Assembly (NCBI GenBank): GCA_030280995.1
Contig: JASXTE010000014.1
Coordinates: forward strand, 2,962,656 to 3,026,655
Direction of reading: 5' to 3'
DNA length: 64,000 bases
DNA from: Hemileia vastatrix
Lineage: Eukaryota > Basidiomycota > Pucciniomycetes > Pucciniales > Zaghouaniaceae
Positions 12,376 through 22,821 of this stretch are shown here, in pieces (the first letter of the stretch is position 1; each line of letters opens with the position of its first letter). The notes under the pieces were generated by a model. It was not told the origin of the DNA and made no database searches. It was given only the letters and a program-made list of their open reading frames with translations. The translations under genes were made by a program, and so were the position numbers.

Positions 12376-13120
12376 TTAGAAAGCCGCCCGTTTCTCTTGC
12401 ACTTTGATTGTTTCAATAAGTTATATTATAGTACAAATTTTTTTTATCAATCTTTTCTTAATTACTAGCAAAATTTAGTATACATATACATAAATATAGA
12501 TCATTTTCAAATGTGGATATAATAGCTTTTTAAATAGCTTAAAGAATCTGTGTGATGAAAAGTGATAGAACTAACCTTGAAAAATCTGTGGGGCTTACAG
12601 CAGATAACTTGGATGAAATTGACAATTAATATGATGGTTTAACTGAGAGAGTACACAGTTTTTTCCTACTGTACATCCTGTTTAGCTAGAAAATCAAAGG
12701 AAAATGGGTTCTATAAGCCTAAAATTTTTTGAACAATTAACAGTGTAATAAAAAAAGACAAAAGGAAAGAATAAAAAAACTATAGCTCAGGCAAAAAAAA
12801 TGTGGAAAAATCATTTGGTGTTGCAGGCCACAAGTCACTTTCTCACTTCATTTTGAGTTTTGAAAGTAGCAAGGCCTGTTCTGAGACATGTCTTAGTCCA
12901 ATAGTCTTAGGACAGTTTGTGACGCTGTTTTCCATGTAGTGTGATAACTAAAAATTTGAAGATTTCCTTTTCACAGCCACCCAATAGTCATCATCACAAC
13001 TTTCTGGCCTTTCCAGAGTTAAAAAATATTTAACCATCATATAATAGAAACCTGTATATCCCCAAACTTCATCTTTAAATTCTGTCATAACTAAATAAAC
13101 AGCCACTTTCCTATCACCTA
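12376..13120. other. Non-coding, AT-rich
   Basis: I see no gene or repeat that I can support in this stretch. Confidence 0.4.
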
Positions 13121-13936
13121 AATCTTCTAAAATTGAGTAGCAAATAACTTGAAACCTTGATTTTTTTGTCTAATTAAATAATATTTTGTCTCTTCTTCTT
13201 CTGAACCATTTAACCCATCTCTAACCAGATTTGCAAACACCTCTTTACCCACCACACTACTTTTATTCAACCTTTTTTTAACAAAATTTAACTCTCCAAT
13301 GTATACACCATTTTCCAACTTTCTACTATCCCAAACAGCTATACCATCTTCATCATAAAATACCTCTACATTTCCATCCTCTTTTTTACCAAATGTATCT
13401 ACACCATCTTCTTCAAAAAATTCATCCATTACTTCATCATCACTTTTTACATAAATAAAACTAGCCCATTCAACCTCTTGGGGAGGTTAGGCAAGTCTTC
13501 AGCACCTTTTGTGCTAGCCTTGATAACCTGAATATTTTCATTATAATATTCTGAATATGAATCCTCTTCAGTGATTTGTCTTCTTGATAATCCATCTGGA
13601 ATAGTAAAAGTTTTTCCAGGATTGTGAAGTAAATCAAATGAAAAATGTTGAATAAAAGCTACTCATCTAGTAATGGGTGAATTTGGTAAACTTCAAGAAT
13701 TTATCATTTGAATAAAATATTTAGAATCCATCTGGAGTTTGAAGCGCTGACACCATAATTAATTTTGAATCTTCTTTAATAGGGGGTGTAAAAGTTGACC
13801 AATCTGCAATTAAATTAATTGTGGATAAAATCCTTACACCCCAATTATCTTCTGCAAATATTTTTTTGCTAATAATTGGGTAATTAGACATTTTATGTGT
13901 AAAATTTGACCTCTTATCTGACATTTTTCTACTCAA
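13121..13936 (-). pseudogene. Ty3 polyprotein remnant (RNase H tail and linker)
   Basis: From high to low coordinates the minus strand reads NWGVRILSTINLIADWSTF and FTPPI (13936-13721). A frame change follows, then an RNase H tail: LPNSPITR, VAFIQHFSFDLLHNPGKTF and IPDGLSRRQ (about 13690-13550). This matches the F-x-H-x-P-G-x-x-x-x-x-D-x-L-S-R end of Ty3 RNase H. An acidic linker comes next (13429-13127; MDEFFEEDGVDTFG, VWDSRKLENGVY, KKQKNQGF-like), as seen before the integrase zinc finger in basidiomycete Ty3 elements. RT and integrase are missing here. An integrase piece of a similar element lies at 3780-4120. Confidence 0.65.
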
Positions 13937-14147
13937 TTTTTCATAACCATATATTTAACAGCTTTCTGTCATAACCACATCTTGGCCTACTTTCATTCAT
14001 AACCACATCTTTGAATACTCTCTGGATGTGCCTTCTACCTTGATGCGCATTCCCATTCTCATCTAATCCTGTCTATTCTCTCTATTCAGAACATCTTTCT
14101 ATCTCATCTGCTTGTTTTTTCTCCTTTTCATCTTCAATTATCTTAAC

Positions 14148-15540
14148 ATGCCCCATCCTCATAAATCTTCTCAAAAGCAGCCTTCACCCAGTTGTTCTTC
14201 AAATCGCACTACTCCCTCTTTCCCCTGCTCAGCCAAGAAATCTAAGACCATTCAATAAAAAAATATGATAATCTCATTCTTATCAACTGGCTGAAAACTA
14301 AATCTAACTATGATTCTTGTTTTGGTACTGAAAATTCAACTAAATTAGGAGGGCCCCCTACATCAAAAGTTAATAGTTATCTACTGATGGCCAATGAATT
14401 ATGGAGTAAGACCAAGGGAAGGATAAATCTTTTACATAAACAGATGTCTGAATGCTTCAAGAATTACTGAACCAAATACAAGAAGGCAAAGACTCTTTCA
14501 TTATCCACTGGTTTTGGTATTACCAACATTGATATCAGTAAGTGCATAAAATCCATCTATGATAAACTTGAATATTTATGTCCTTACTTTAAAGATATGG
14601 ATGCTATTTTTGGATATCAAGCTGATTTTAATCCTGAAAACATGTTTGATGGTGAAGATGCTATCTCTGAACATGATGTCAAAACAAATCTTTTCCCATC
14701 CTCTTCCTCCACTCAAGCCTCCCCTGTTCTAATTTCAAAAAATCTAGATGGCTTTTCTATTGATCCTTATGGAAATTTAAACCAGCCCAATCTAACTCAA
14801 GTATGTTTTTTTTCTTTTATCTTACAAATTCTTTTTTTATTTACATTTTCTTATTTCTAAAAAGGCTGAAGAGCAAACACAGGAGCCACAATCAACTGAG
14901 CCTGAAGCCAGCAGCAATGATGAGGAGGAAAATGTGACCTTGAACAAAAAGTAAAGGGCTTCAAGTAGTCTAAATCTCCACTCTCAAAGAAGGAGAAAAA
15001 GAGATACTTTATCTCAAACCCCTTTTTCTTCTATCAAAGAATTTTTGGAGAAATGTGATGCTGGTAAGTGATACCATACCTCTTAATACTTTACTCTGCA
15101 TTTCTTCTACTTTTTATTAATATTTCTTATCACTCTAGAACAAGTGGAAGTTTCTAAAGAGACTCTAAAATTTTAAAAGCAAAAATACAAGCTCTCTTTA
15201 AGGAGGGATGATAGGGAACAAGACTTGGAGGAGAGGAAGTACAAGCTCTCTTTATTGAAGGATGATAGGGCACAAGACTTGGATGAGAGGAGGTATGAGC
15301 TCTCTTTACAGAAGGATGATAGGGCATAAGACTTGGAGGAGAAGAAATTTGAGCTAACTCTTAGTATTGAAAAATAAAAGAAAGAGGAGAAAACACTTGA
15401 GCATCAAAACTTAATGAAACAGATAAAATTTAAGAATGATCTTGAAGAAAGTTCAAAGAGGAAAAAATTTTTAATGGAATGTGTTTAAGAAAATAAATCT
15501 TATGAAGAAATTGAATTTCTAATGAAAATTTTTTAATGAC
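14148..15540 (+). pseudogene. Myb/SANT-like passenger protein, copy 2
   Basis: The frame opens at an ATG at 14148 (MPHPHKSSQKQPSPS). It shifts near 14260 into YDNLILINWLKTKSNYDSCF, continues to KVNSYLLMANELWSKTKGRI, KYKKAKTLSLSTGFGI and DKLEYLCPYFKDMDAIFGYQ, and then runs into a Ser/Pro-rich tail and an intron-like stretch at about 14801-14863. After that come an acidic segment (AEEQTQEPQSTEPEASS) and a charged coiled coil (15140-15540). An in-frame TGA near 14467 sits where Trp is expected. From memory, the first domain is Myb/SANT-like with the C-P-Y-x-x-x-M-D signature that is common in rust transposons. DNA binding is inferred. The gene is not intact but is the best preserved of the three copies in this window. 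Confidence 0.6.
15181..15345 (+). repeat. Threefold-plus 57-bp coding repeat (coiled coil)
   Basis: The passenger gene carries near-identical units encoding KYKLSLRRDDREQDLEER, KYKLSLLKDDRAQDLDER, RYELSLQKDDRA-DLEE and a weaker fourth unit. Each is about 19 residues with heptad-like Leu spacing and alternating charge. The repeat has clearly expanded in tandem. The 57-kb copy has a coiled coil here but not this expansion. Confidence 0.7.
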
Positions 15541-15719
15541 TAGTGTGTTTTATTTCTTTCATACTTCAACTATTTATAATTATTTGTACATAAAATTTTA
15601 CAATAATTTCCTGTATTTCTTTACTCCATCCATTATTAGTTGAAGTTTCATATTTTAATGTTAAAAATTCTTTTTTAAATAAATTTTTTCAAGTCTCATT
15701 TGTAAATTTTCTGATTCCC

Positions 15720-15850
15720 CCTCCCCCTGCATTATCTTGAAGTAAGGGGTGGGTATCACCAAAATTCTTTCAATTCAAGAATCTTGAAAGTCTTATATGA
15801 AACTTTGGCATTAGTAACCCTTGCACTTTACGGGTATCACCAAAATTCTT
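15720..15850. repeat. Subterminal repeat of the passenger-gene transposon
   Basis: This carries CCCTCCCCCTGCATTATCTT and GAAGTAAGGGGTGGGTATCACC-like sequence, followed by a second partial unit (GGGTATCACCAAAATTCTTTC twice). It is the same unit as at 58150-58270 and, inverted, 6590-6735. Confidence 0.6.
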
Positions 15851-15892
15851 TCAAGTAAAAATCTTGAAAGTCCTATATGAAAATTTGGCATT

Positions 15893-16255
15893 ACTACCTA
15901 GCGCATATATTCAACTTTTAAGTGATTTAAAGTGCATTTCTTGTTTTTTCCATAAAACAATGAAAACAACTGCTTTAGGTCTTCTTATAAAATTATGGTG
16001 CATTATGTTTAATATTCTTAAGATTACCCTACCATATTCCAACTTAATATTAATTACATAAGACTTATAAAAGGTAGATATATGCCCTTATACAAGGTAT
16101 TATAATTGCATATATTGTATTTAATTATTTATTTCACTTATGCATATAACTTGTATACCTTTATTTATTCTTCAGATGTGTACTACATCTCTTTTAAATT
16201 TATAAGTAGTTTTTACTCAGTCCTGGGAATATCCAGGCTAAAATTACCCTTTATA
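15893..16255. repeat. ~365-bp dispersed direct repeat, copy 1
   Basis: The block from ATATTCAACTTTTAAGTGAT to GGGAATATCCAG is repeated in the same orientation at 55745-56106, with perhaps 80-85% identity by eye. No coding sequence is visible. Each copy lies next to a passenger-gene transposon, so it may be a terminal part of a larger family or a separate LTR-like repeat. Confidence 0.65.
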
Positions 16256-16388
16256 TATACATACACCTAGCAAAATTAAAATATTAAAAAAATATAAAAA
16301 ATATAAAATTATAATTAAAAATTAAAAATTAAACCTTCATTCAACTCCACTTCCCCCCCACCCCTTTCCATCTCATCCCAATTCTAGC

Positions 16389-16873
16389 TCTCTTCTTCTT
16401 TTTTCTTGTTTCTTCTTCTTCTTCTTCTTCTTTCTTCTTCTTTCTTCTTCTTCTTCTTCTTCTTTTTCTTCTTCTTCTTTCTTCTTTCTTCTTTCTTCTT
16501 TCTTCTTTCTTCTTTCTTCTTTCTTCTTTCTTCTTTCTTCTTTCTTCTTTCTTCTTTCTTCTTTCTTCTTTCTTCTTTCTTCTTTCTTCTTTCTTCTTTC
16601 TTCTTTCTTCTTTCTTCTTTCTTCTTTCTTCTTTCTTCTTTCTTCTTTCTTCTTTCTTCTTTCTTCTTTCTTCTTTCTTCTTTCTTCTTTCTTCTTTCTT
16701 CTTTCTTCTTTCTTCTTTCTTCTTCTTCTTCTTCTTCTTCTTCTTCTTCTTCTTCTTCTTCTTCTTCTTCTTCTTCTTCTTCTTCTTCTTCTTCTTCTTC
16801 TTCTTCTTCTTCTTCTTCTTCTTCTTCTTCTTCTTCTTCTTCTTCTTCTTCTTCTTCTTCTTCTTCTTCTTCT

Positions 16874-16908
<35 letters not shown>

Positions 16909-16930
16909 TTCTTCCTCTTCTTCTTCTTTT
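16389..16930. repeat. Long pyrimidine microsatellite, (TTTCTTC)n then (TTC)n
   Basis: About 540 bp consist only of C and T on the plus strand. The first part is a 7-mer TTTCTTC tract (about 16480-16720) and the second a TTC trimer tract (about 16720-16930) with a few CCTC interruptions. The 188-residue Phe/Leu/Ser open frame across it is an artefact of composition. Such polypyrimidine tracts can form triplex (H-DNA) structures. Confidence 0.95.
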
Positions 16931-16969
16931 TTTATGTTATTTTCTATTATAAAAATTACACTTATTTAT

Positions 16970-17799
16970 TAACATAGAGATCCCAAATTGAAAAATAAGA
17001 ATAGAAGTGTTTGCATTACCATCATTCATATCATGTTATTGTTTAAATATATATATATATTATTAAATCATGAAAAAAATCTTGGAGAAGTCCATTAGCT
17101 ATTCGATACCGGGTTTTCTTTTCTTTTCTTTTTTTTTTGTAGTATATATGTAACTTAATTTATTATTATTATTGTTATTATTATTATTATTATTATTATT
17201 TTGGAGGAAGGTGGAGAGGTGTTTAAATTTTTGTTTCAATTTTGTTTTTTTGTTTGTTTGTTTGTTTACATTTTAATTGAGACTTTTTATTGGTTTTTTT
17301 TTATCAAAGGTTGTTGTAAATATTTAATTTTTCAGAAAGTTCTTATTTTATCTCAGTGGTGCCTTTTGGTCGCGTGGCAAACTGTAATATATATATATTT
17401 GGTAGCTCAAGAGTGCTAACATTTAGATTTTTTTTTCTTTTTTTTCTTGATAAGCTAAAAGGTTATAGAATATAAACTAAGCACAAGAATGAAGGCTGTT
17501 ACAACATTTATCCAAACCCTTTCCATCCCATCTCCCAATTGATATCATTGATCTAACGAATGGCAAGTTATCTCTCACCATCATTTTTCTTTTTGGATAG
17601 TGCTTGATAATGAGTGAATTGATCTAATCATCTCTTTTGATTTTTTTTTTTTTTTTTTTTTTTTCATCCTTCATTGTGCTTGAAAGGAAAATGGGAGAAG
17701 CAAGAGGGGAAGAGGAGAAAATGTAAATTTCAAAAAGTTATGATAAAGCAAGATGTCCCCTTCTGAGCATTGGGAATAATTTTCAAGACAAGATCGAGG
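16970..17799. other. Intergenic with short simple repeats
   Basis: No gene is visible. There is a (TTA)n tract at about 17157-17200, a TTTG tract near 17250 and a T-run of about 24 at 17641-17664. The stretch lies downstream of the RRM gene's stop codon and will contain its 3' UTR and polyadenylation site, which I cannot place. Confidence 0.5.
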
Positions 17800-19107
17800 T
17801 TAATAAGGAGCATGAAAACCAGCTGGGGTAGGGTCTATGGAGAAAGGACCGGAACAAAAGGATCATAAGAATAGTTGTTCTTTTAGAAAATAGATGAATA
17901 AAATGAAAATAATTTACATGGAAACTGAGCTGGTTGAGGTTGATAAAATTGGTGATTTGGCTGATGAGTTAACGGAATAGGAAGCACAGATTGGGAAGCA
18001 TCCGCAGGAAAGCCAGTAGCTGAATCAGCTGAACCGTATCCTGAATTGTTTCCCGGGGCAGGAGGAGCAGGATAAGGTGAGGAGTTGGGAGAGTGGATAG
18101 GGGCAAAAGATGGCAGAGGAACTGATCCGTAGGGAGCAGGTGGGAGAGGGTAATGTGGTTGGGGGGTATGAAAGCCACCGGGATGATGAGATTGCTGATG
18201 AAAGGAAGGCTGAACATAAGGGAGACCGTCTATTGCAACAAAGTTTCATAAAACAATATATGAGGGTTGTATTGATTGTTAATTATAATCATAAATACCA
18301 TATAGAAATGCCATATAGAAAATGGGAGAGGGAAAAGATAAAGTGAATAAAAGAGGGCTAACTCATAGGATAATGAGCACCATAGTAGGGATGAGAATAG
18401 CCTTGCGCCATGTGAGAGTCGTTAGAGTGGTTTGGGGCCGCTCTAAATTGTTGGCTAGCCACATTGACTCTAAGACGGCGTCCATCTGATAAATGGATTA
18501 TTAGCCATGTTGACCTAACTATTTAATTTTGTCAATAAGATAGAGTTGGCAACGTACGCTGCCTCAATTAAAATATAAAAAAATGAACACAAAAAGTAAG
18601 CGAATAGATCTAGGAAGAAGACAAAAAATAGGAGCTTAATTAAAAGTAAGAAGGGCTGGAATTATATTTGAGGAAAGCAAGTTCACAAGTTCAGAATCGT
18701 TCATAGTGTTGATTGCCCGCTCGGCATCTTGAGCTGAGGAAAACTATTGAATATCAATCACCCCCAAAAAACAAGGATCAAGGGTAGAGAGGTGGAGAAT
18801 TAGACTTGTTAGTAAAGTGAGACTTGCTGTGCGCCTGATGAACTTTGACGGACCGTGACAAAGCCAAAGCCTCGACTCCGCCCATCGTTTTTCATGACCT
18901 GGGCCCCTTTGACAAAGCCAACACTTGTAAAATGTTGACCCAAAGCTTCGTCGTCAGTCTTGAGAGGAGCCATGTATTTTGATAGATCAAACAAAAGAAA
19001 GAACACTAAACATTTGAACTATGGATGATTGACATTGTTTACAGAAAAGGGGGGAAGAAAAGACTGACAGCCCAAGCGAGATTGCCGACGTAAATCTTGC
19101 TCGACAT
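17800..19107 (-). CDS. Single-RRM RNA-binding protein (host gene, six exons)
   Basis: Exons on the minus strand are 19107-19069, 18958-18854, 18743-18687, 18486-18363, 18229-17918 and 17834-17800, giving about 223 residues. Exon 1 encodes MSSKIYVGNLAWA, with the RNP2 motif IYVGNL. Exon 2 encodes TDDEALGQHFTSVGFVKG and ends in RNP1 RGFGFVT. Exon 3 continues FSSAQDAERAINTMNDSEL, and exon 4 gives DGRRLRVNVA, closing the RRM at about residue 77. The C-terminus is rich in His, Pro, Tyr, Gln and Ser (HQQSHHPGGFH, PQPHYPLPPAPYGS, GNNSGYGSADSA) and ends TPAGFHAPY. The RRM resembles glycine-rich RNA-binding proteins; a role in RNA processing or stability is inferred. Introns are 83-200 bp with GTCAGT, GTCCGT, GTTAGC and GTAAAT donors. 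One oddity is the exon 3/4 junction: keeping frame requires one G that canonical GT-AG splicing would remove. Ordinary CpG content and intact frames mark this as the only clear host gene here. Confidence 0.85.
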
Positions 19108-20440
19108 CTTGAAGAGAAAGAGACGGTGAATTTATCGAATAGATGGAAAGTGGGTGGAAGGAAAATGAGATGGGGGAGTAGGTAGAGGCCTATGTGGAAG
19201 AGATCAACCAAACAAGACCCAATGGAAACAAGCCCAGCCAAACAATCGCCCCGAACACGACAAGTAATAATAAAAAAGGGGGGGGGCGTCTAATTAATGA
19301 ATAGAAGGATATGTGAATGGGAATGGGAATGGGAATATAAAATAACTGGATAGAAAATGAAGAAAGAAAAGTGAAACCAAGTCAAAATGATGTGCTCATG
19401 GATTGACTTTGTTGAGGTCGAACAAAAGCCAAAGGATACAAATCCTCAACTCAACCTAAAAAAATGAAAGAAACCAGCAAAGCAAATAAGGTTTGGAGGG
19501 ATTCCTACCCTGCTACAGCTATGAAGCGCCGAATTTTGGATGCTTGCTGATTAATCTTTTTAAGATCTGCAGAATGGCGCAATGACTTTTTAAGTGTAAG
19601 ATATTTAGAAAGGGTTGAAGTATTTATAGTGTAGAATGGTGTAAAGTTATGTGTTTTAAGTGTTCAGCGGGCAGAGTAGTCTGTATTTTTCAATAAAGTT
19701 TTCGTTGTGAATAATGTGTATTTCTGGGCTTGTATATCTCTGTATGTGTATCTTTGTGGGTGCAGCACAGGGTGTGAATATTGTGGATGTTCTAAAACAG
19801 CCTGGCAATAAGAAAAGGCGAAAAAAAGTTTGGAATCGAGAAGGATGAAAACGATCTACCATAATGAATAACTATAATCATTTATGAATATTGCATCGGC
19901 TGGAGCATGTCTTCCCCTAGTCCATATTGCTATGTGTGTGTTAGCCACACATAAACACTAACTAACTAACGAACTAACTGTTACTTTGCTCACCAAACTT
20001 TATATCGATAATTGGTCGTTAATCAATAAAGTTCATTCCCACCACCTCACATCACACTTCACTGAATTCTTTCTCAAACCTATAGCCATATCTGTAGCAT
20101 TTTAAGTTTAAAACCCTACTCTCTATAAAATTATCATCACACCCACAGAAATTGCAATAGGTAATTAATCATTTTTGCAATCGAGCCCTCATCCATTCCC
20201 CCTCTGCAATATATGCGCCCGAACACATGCCTATTTATATATCAATTGACTTTCATCATTTCCTTCTGACCACTTAATAATTTGCATAACTCTAGCTTAA
20301 AGCATAATTTTATCAGTAGCTCGGGGTGAACTTATTACCCTCACACCACCAAATAATACTCAGCCGACTGTGTTTTATGACAAGTAAAGTGTTCATTTAA
20401 AAATGAGAAACTTGTACAGCTACATCCCAAAATGTTGAAA
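19108..20440. other. Intergenic, with possible short exons of an unknown gene
   Basis: This includes the RRM gene's promoter side. Around 19656-19862 the minus strand has an open frame from MVDRFHPSRFQTFFRLF. A second minus frame at about 19635-19510 reads NTSTLSKYLTLKK, DLKKINQQASKIRRF and IAVAG, ending at a GGTAGG that could be a donor. On the plus strand, 19770-19850 reads NIVDVLKQPGNKKRRKKVW after a CAG acceptor-like site. These conflict with one another and I recognise none, so no gene is called. CpG is at ordinary frequency, unlike the flanking TE deserts. Confidence 0.3.
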
Positions 20441-20442
20441 CA

Positions 20443-20443
<1 letters not shown>

Positions 20444-20482
<39 letters not shown>

Positions 20483-20514
20483 CAAGTTTTTTAACGGGCC
20501 GAAAATTGAGCTGC

Positions 20515-20568
<54 letters not shown>
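20444..20568. repeat. Facing homopolymers, A(36) and T(50)
   Basis: A run of about 36 A (20444-20479) and a run of about 50 T (20519-20568) are separated by a 39-bp unique spacer containing AACGGGCCGAAAATTGAGC. Together they could form a 36-bp A:T hairpin. TACAGCTACATC lies 27 bp to the left and GACAGCTG borders the T-run, resembling the MITE termini seen elsewhere, so this may be a MITE whose arms have expanded. Confidence 0.85.
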
Positions 20569-20569
<1 letters not shown>

Positions 20570-20579
20570 ACAGCTGCAA

Positions 20580-21084
20580 TTTACTTTGTAACACTAAGGA
20601 TAAGAGAAATGGAGTGAGATGAGGCAGAAAACTTATCCAGTGCTGCAAAATGAACGACGACTGTCAAAAAAGTTCAAAAAAGAAATTGTTTTTGTTTCAA
20701 AGCGTTCGGATGTAGCTGCCCCAGGAAAAATAACCGGTACATCTTAGTGATTACTTTTTAAGTAACAATATCCTTGATTCAAACATCTTTGTTTTACTAG
20801 AGACTGATTGTCACTGGTGGCAGGTTTCACCCATCACTTGACAAATCAACTTGAAATGTGACGATAATATAACTAGTTTCATCGAAAATGAAGAAAATGC
20901 ACTTTGTTTTGATTGTATATGAGTAACAATGTTGAAAAGAGGTTGTCGTGTAAACTTGCTTGCACTTTTGAAAAAATTAAAAATTAAAAAAAGGCTCGCT
21001 CCTCAAATTTTTCTCACCTACCCCTTCCTCTCCAATTTTTTATTTATTTATTTTATTTTCAAAGTAATTCAGGTAGTTGCCGCA
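20580..21084. other. Intergenic
   Basis: No supported gene. CpG is present and the stretch leads into the AAACGTGACA repeat array. Confidence 0.4.
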
Positions 21085-21690
21085 TTTTTTAGAAGAGACA
21101 CTACACGGACAAAACTGTGTCACGTTTGGATTTTATGTGAGCAATCACTATTGGCAAATTTCTGTGTCACGTTTGCGATTCGGGTGGCAATGTCTCACTA
21201 TGAAACGTGACACAGTGGGGGGGAGAGAGCCCATGTCACGCACAAGTTGCATGACATGAAATCACGTAACCGTTGCACCACTGAATGACGCCCCCTTACA
21301 AGCAACATGTGTGACATCATGCATAGCTCTTGTATGACTCAGATGTCTCGTTTTATTACGAGACACATTATGTCACGTTTTTTGTACAAGACATCACCAC
21401 TCGAAAAGCAAACGTGACACTGTTTTGCCCGCAATAAATGTCCCGCCATGAAACGTGACACCAGTGCTGCGGGAGTGCATGTTACGCACAAATTGCGTGT
21501 CGTCAAATCACATAACCTGTCTTGCAGTAAATAATAATACATCACACACACGTTCCACGCCACTCCATTACGTTCTCACCTACAAGCAACATGCGTGACC
21601 TTTGCGAGATCCGTTGTCTCGTTTTTACGTGCAGGACATCGCCACGCGAAAAGCAAACGTCACACAGTTTGACCCGCAGTGAGAGTTCAG
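21085..21690. repeat. ~250-bp imperfect tandem repeat rich in TGTCACGTTT motifs
   Basis: One partial unit (21085-21190) and two fuller units (about 21192-21440 and 21446-21690) share, in order, ATGAAACGTGACA, ATGTCACGCACAA, AAATCACGTAAC, CAAGCAACATGTGTGAC, GTCTCGTTTT, GACATCACCAC and CGAAAAGCAAACGTGACA. TGTCACGTTT or its reverse AAACGTGACA occurs about seven times with near matches. No convincing protein frame spans the units. CpG density is unusually high for this window. The function is unknown; clustered transcription-factor sites, a decayed repeat or a structural element are possible. Confidence 0.75.
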
Positions 21691-21929
21691 CTGAAGAAAG
21701 TTTGGGGGAGGGGGGGAGGCAATCATTGACCGGTGTGAGATGGGATGCATCATCTGCTTTCTCCCGAATTCGCTGCATCTACTGAACTGGTTCAAACGTT
21801 TTTTTTTTTTTTTTTCCTTTTTCCTTTTTTTTTATATTTTCTTTTTATTTTTTTTGGGGGGGAGGGGGGTAGGGGAGGGTGAAGAGCCTGTAAAAGTTAT
21901 TGTTCCATTACCCGAGCTGAGCCTGGTCA

Positions 21930-21933
<4 letters not shown>

Positions 21934-21968
<35 letters not shown>
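21934..21968. repeat. (TA)n tract at a MITE insertion
   Basis: A TA dinucleotide run directly abuts the MITE-A copy at 21969. The MITE duplicates TA on insertion, so the tract is a natural target. Confidence 0.9.
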
Positions 21969-21970
<2 letters not shown>

Positions 21971-22164
21971 GCTAAGTCATAAAAGCTTGCAGAATTTTTG
22001 ACGAAAAAAATAAAAGTTGTTCTCACCAAAAAATGATTTGCCTATTCAAAAGGGTTGGGGATAGGGCGGGGGTACTTCCATTTGAATAGGCAAATCATTT
22101 TTTTGTGGGCTAAACTTTTATTTTTTTCGTCAAAAATTCCGTTAGATTTTGTGACTTGTGGCTG
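21969..22164. mobile_element. MITE-A, intact copy (196 bp, TA target)
   Basis: The element is almost wholly palindromic. Its left arm starts CAGCTAAGTCATAAAAGCTT and includes ACCAAAAAATGATTTGCC, and the right arm is its reverse complement around a GGGGATAGGGCGGGGGTAC centre. It is flanked by TA on both sides. Other copies are at 34575-34766, 37754-43684 (split by a LINE) and 32832/34144 (split by a MULE fragment). The TA target suggests mobilisation by a Tc1/mariner-type transposase, which is not present in the window. Confidence 0.9.
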
Positions 22165-22220
22165 TATAATATATTTTTACTATGGAAGATGGAAAGAAAG
22201 ACCTGGCTATGGAACATATA

Positions 22221-22351
22221 TAGCTAATCCTGGAAAGCTTGCGGTTATTTTGCATCTCATCCCTAGCCAAAATCATGAATTTGGGTCAACTGACCTATAC
22301 TTTTAGCGGAGATGAGAGGCAAGACAATAGCAAGCTTTCCAGGATTAGCTG
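22221..22351. mobile_element. MITE-E (131 bp, TA target)
   Basis: The left arm TAGCTAATCCTGGAAAGCTT and right arm AAGCTTTCCAGGATTAGCTG are inverted copies. TA flanks both sides. The interior differs from MITE-A, but the outer 25 bp share the CAGCYAA...AAAGCTTGC pattern. Confidence 0.85.
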
Positions 22352-22652
22352 TAACTATATACACGTAGGCAAAATTGTGCTGTAACTTGATTGTCAAATA
22401 TTACTACCATATGACAAAACAAAGTTTCTCTCAAAGGTGTAAAATTATTTTCTAAAGTGTTTGTTTTGACTTCAACCGTTTTAGATATTGCTTTCGAATA
22501 ATTAGAGAACCTTCAACTGGACATCTCATCATCGTGCTGTAGATAAATTTAAAATTAAGCAGAACATCTTTAGAATTTCAACTAACATGTATAAAACTCA
22601 ACTTTGGAGATCCAAATTATCTGCCATTTTTTTGGGGGGGACGCCTTAAAGG

Positions 22653-22821
22653 TGTAGCACGGTGTCAGCCTGTAGAACTCCGGAAAGAACCATTATTTAT
22701 TGCTTACCTGTAGAACGGTGTCAGCCTGTAGAACTCCGGAAAGAGCCGGAGAACAGGGGACGCCGCGACTACAGTCTATATCTCAAATGACTATGTACAT
22801 AAGGTGCCTAAGCACAGAACA
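22653..22821 (-). repeat. Copia-1 3' LTR
   Basis: On the plus strand it starts TGTAGCACGGTGTCAGCC and ends CTAAGCACAGAACA. Relative to the other LTR it has an 18-bp tandem duplication (GGTGTCAGCCTGTAGAAC, at about 22661 and 22715) and several substitutions. Confidence 0.9.

Noticed and set aside
16406..16972. 188-residue open frame of Phe, Leu and Ser
   Set aside because: It is the translation of a TTC/TTTCTTC microsatellite.
17969..18249. Two hydrophobic minus-strand frames, possible membrane proteins
   Set aside because: They are shifted readings of exon 5 of the RRM gene, whose true frame is His/Pro/Gln-rich.
20397..20648. 83-residue Lys/Phe homopolymer frame
   Set aside because: It is a translation of the A and T runs.
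21339..21785. Overlapping short Cys-containing frames on both strands in the CACGT repeat region
   Set aside because: Frames are not kept between repeat units and no motif is recognisable.
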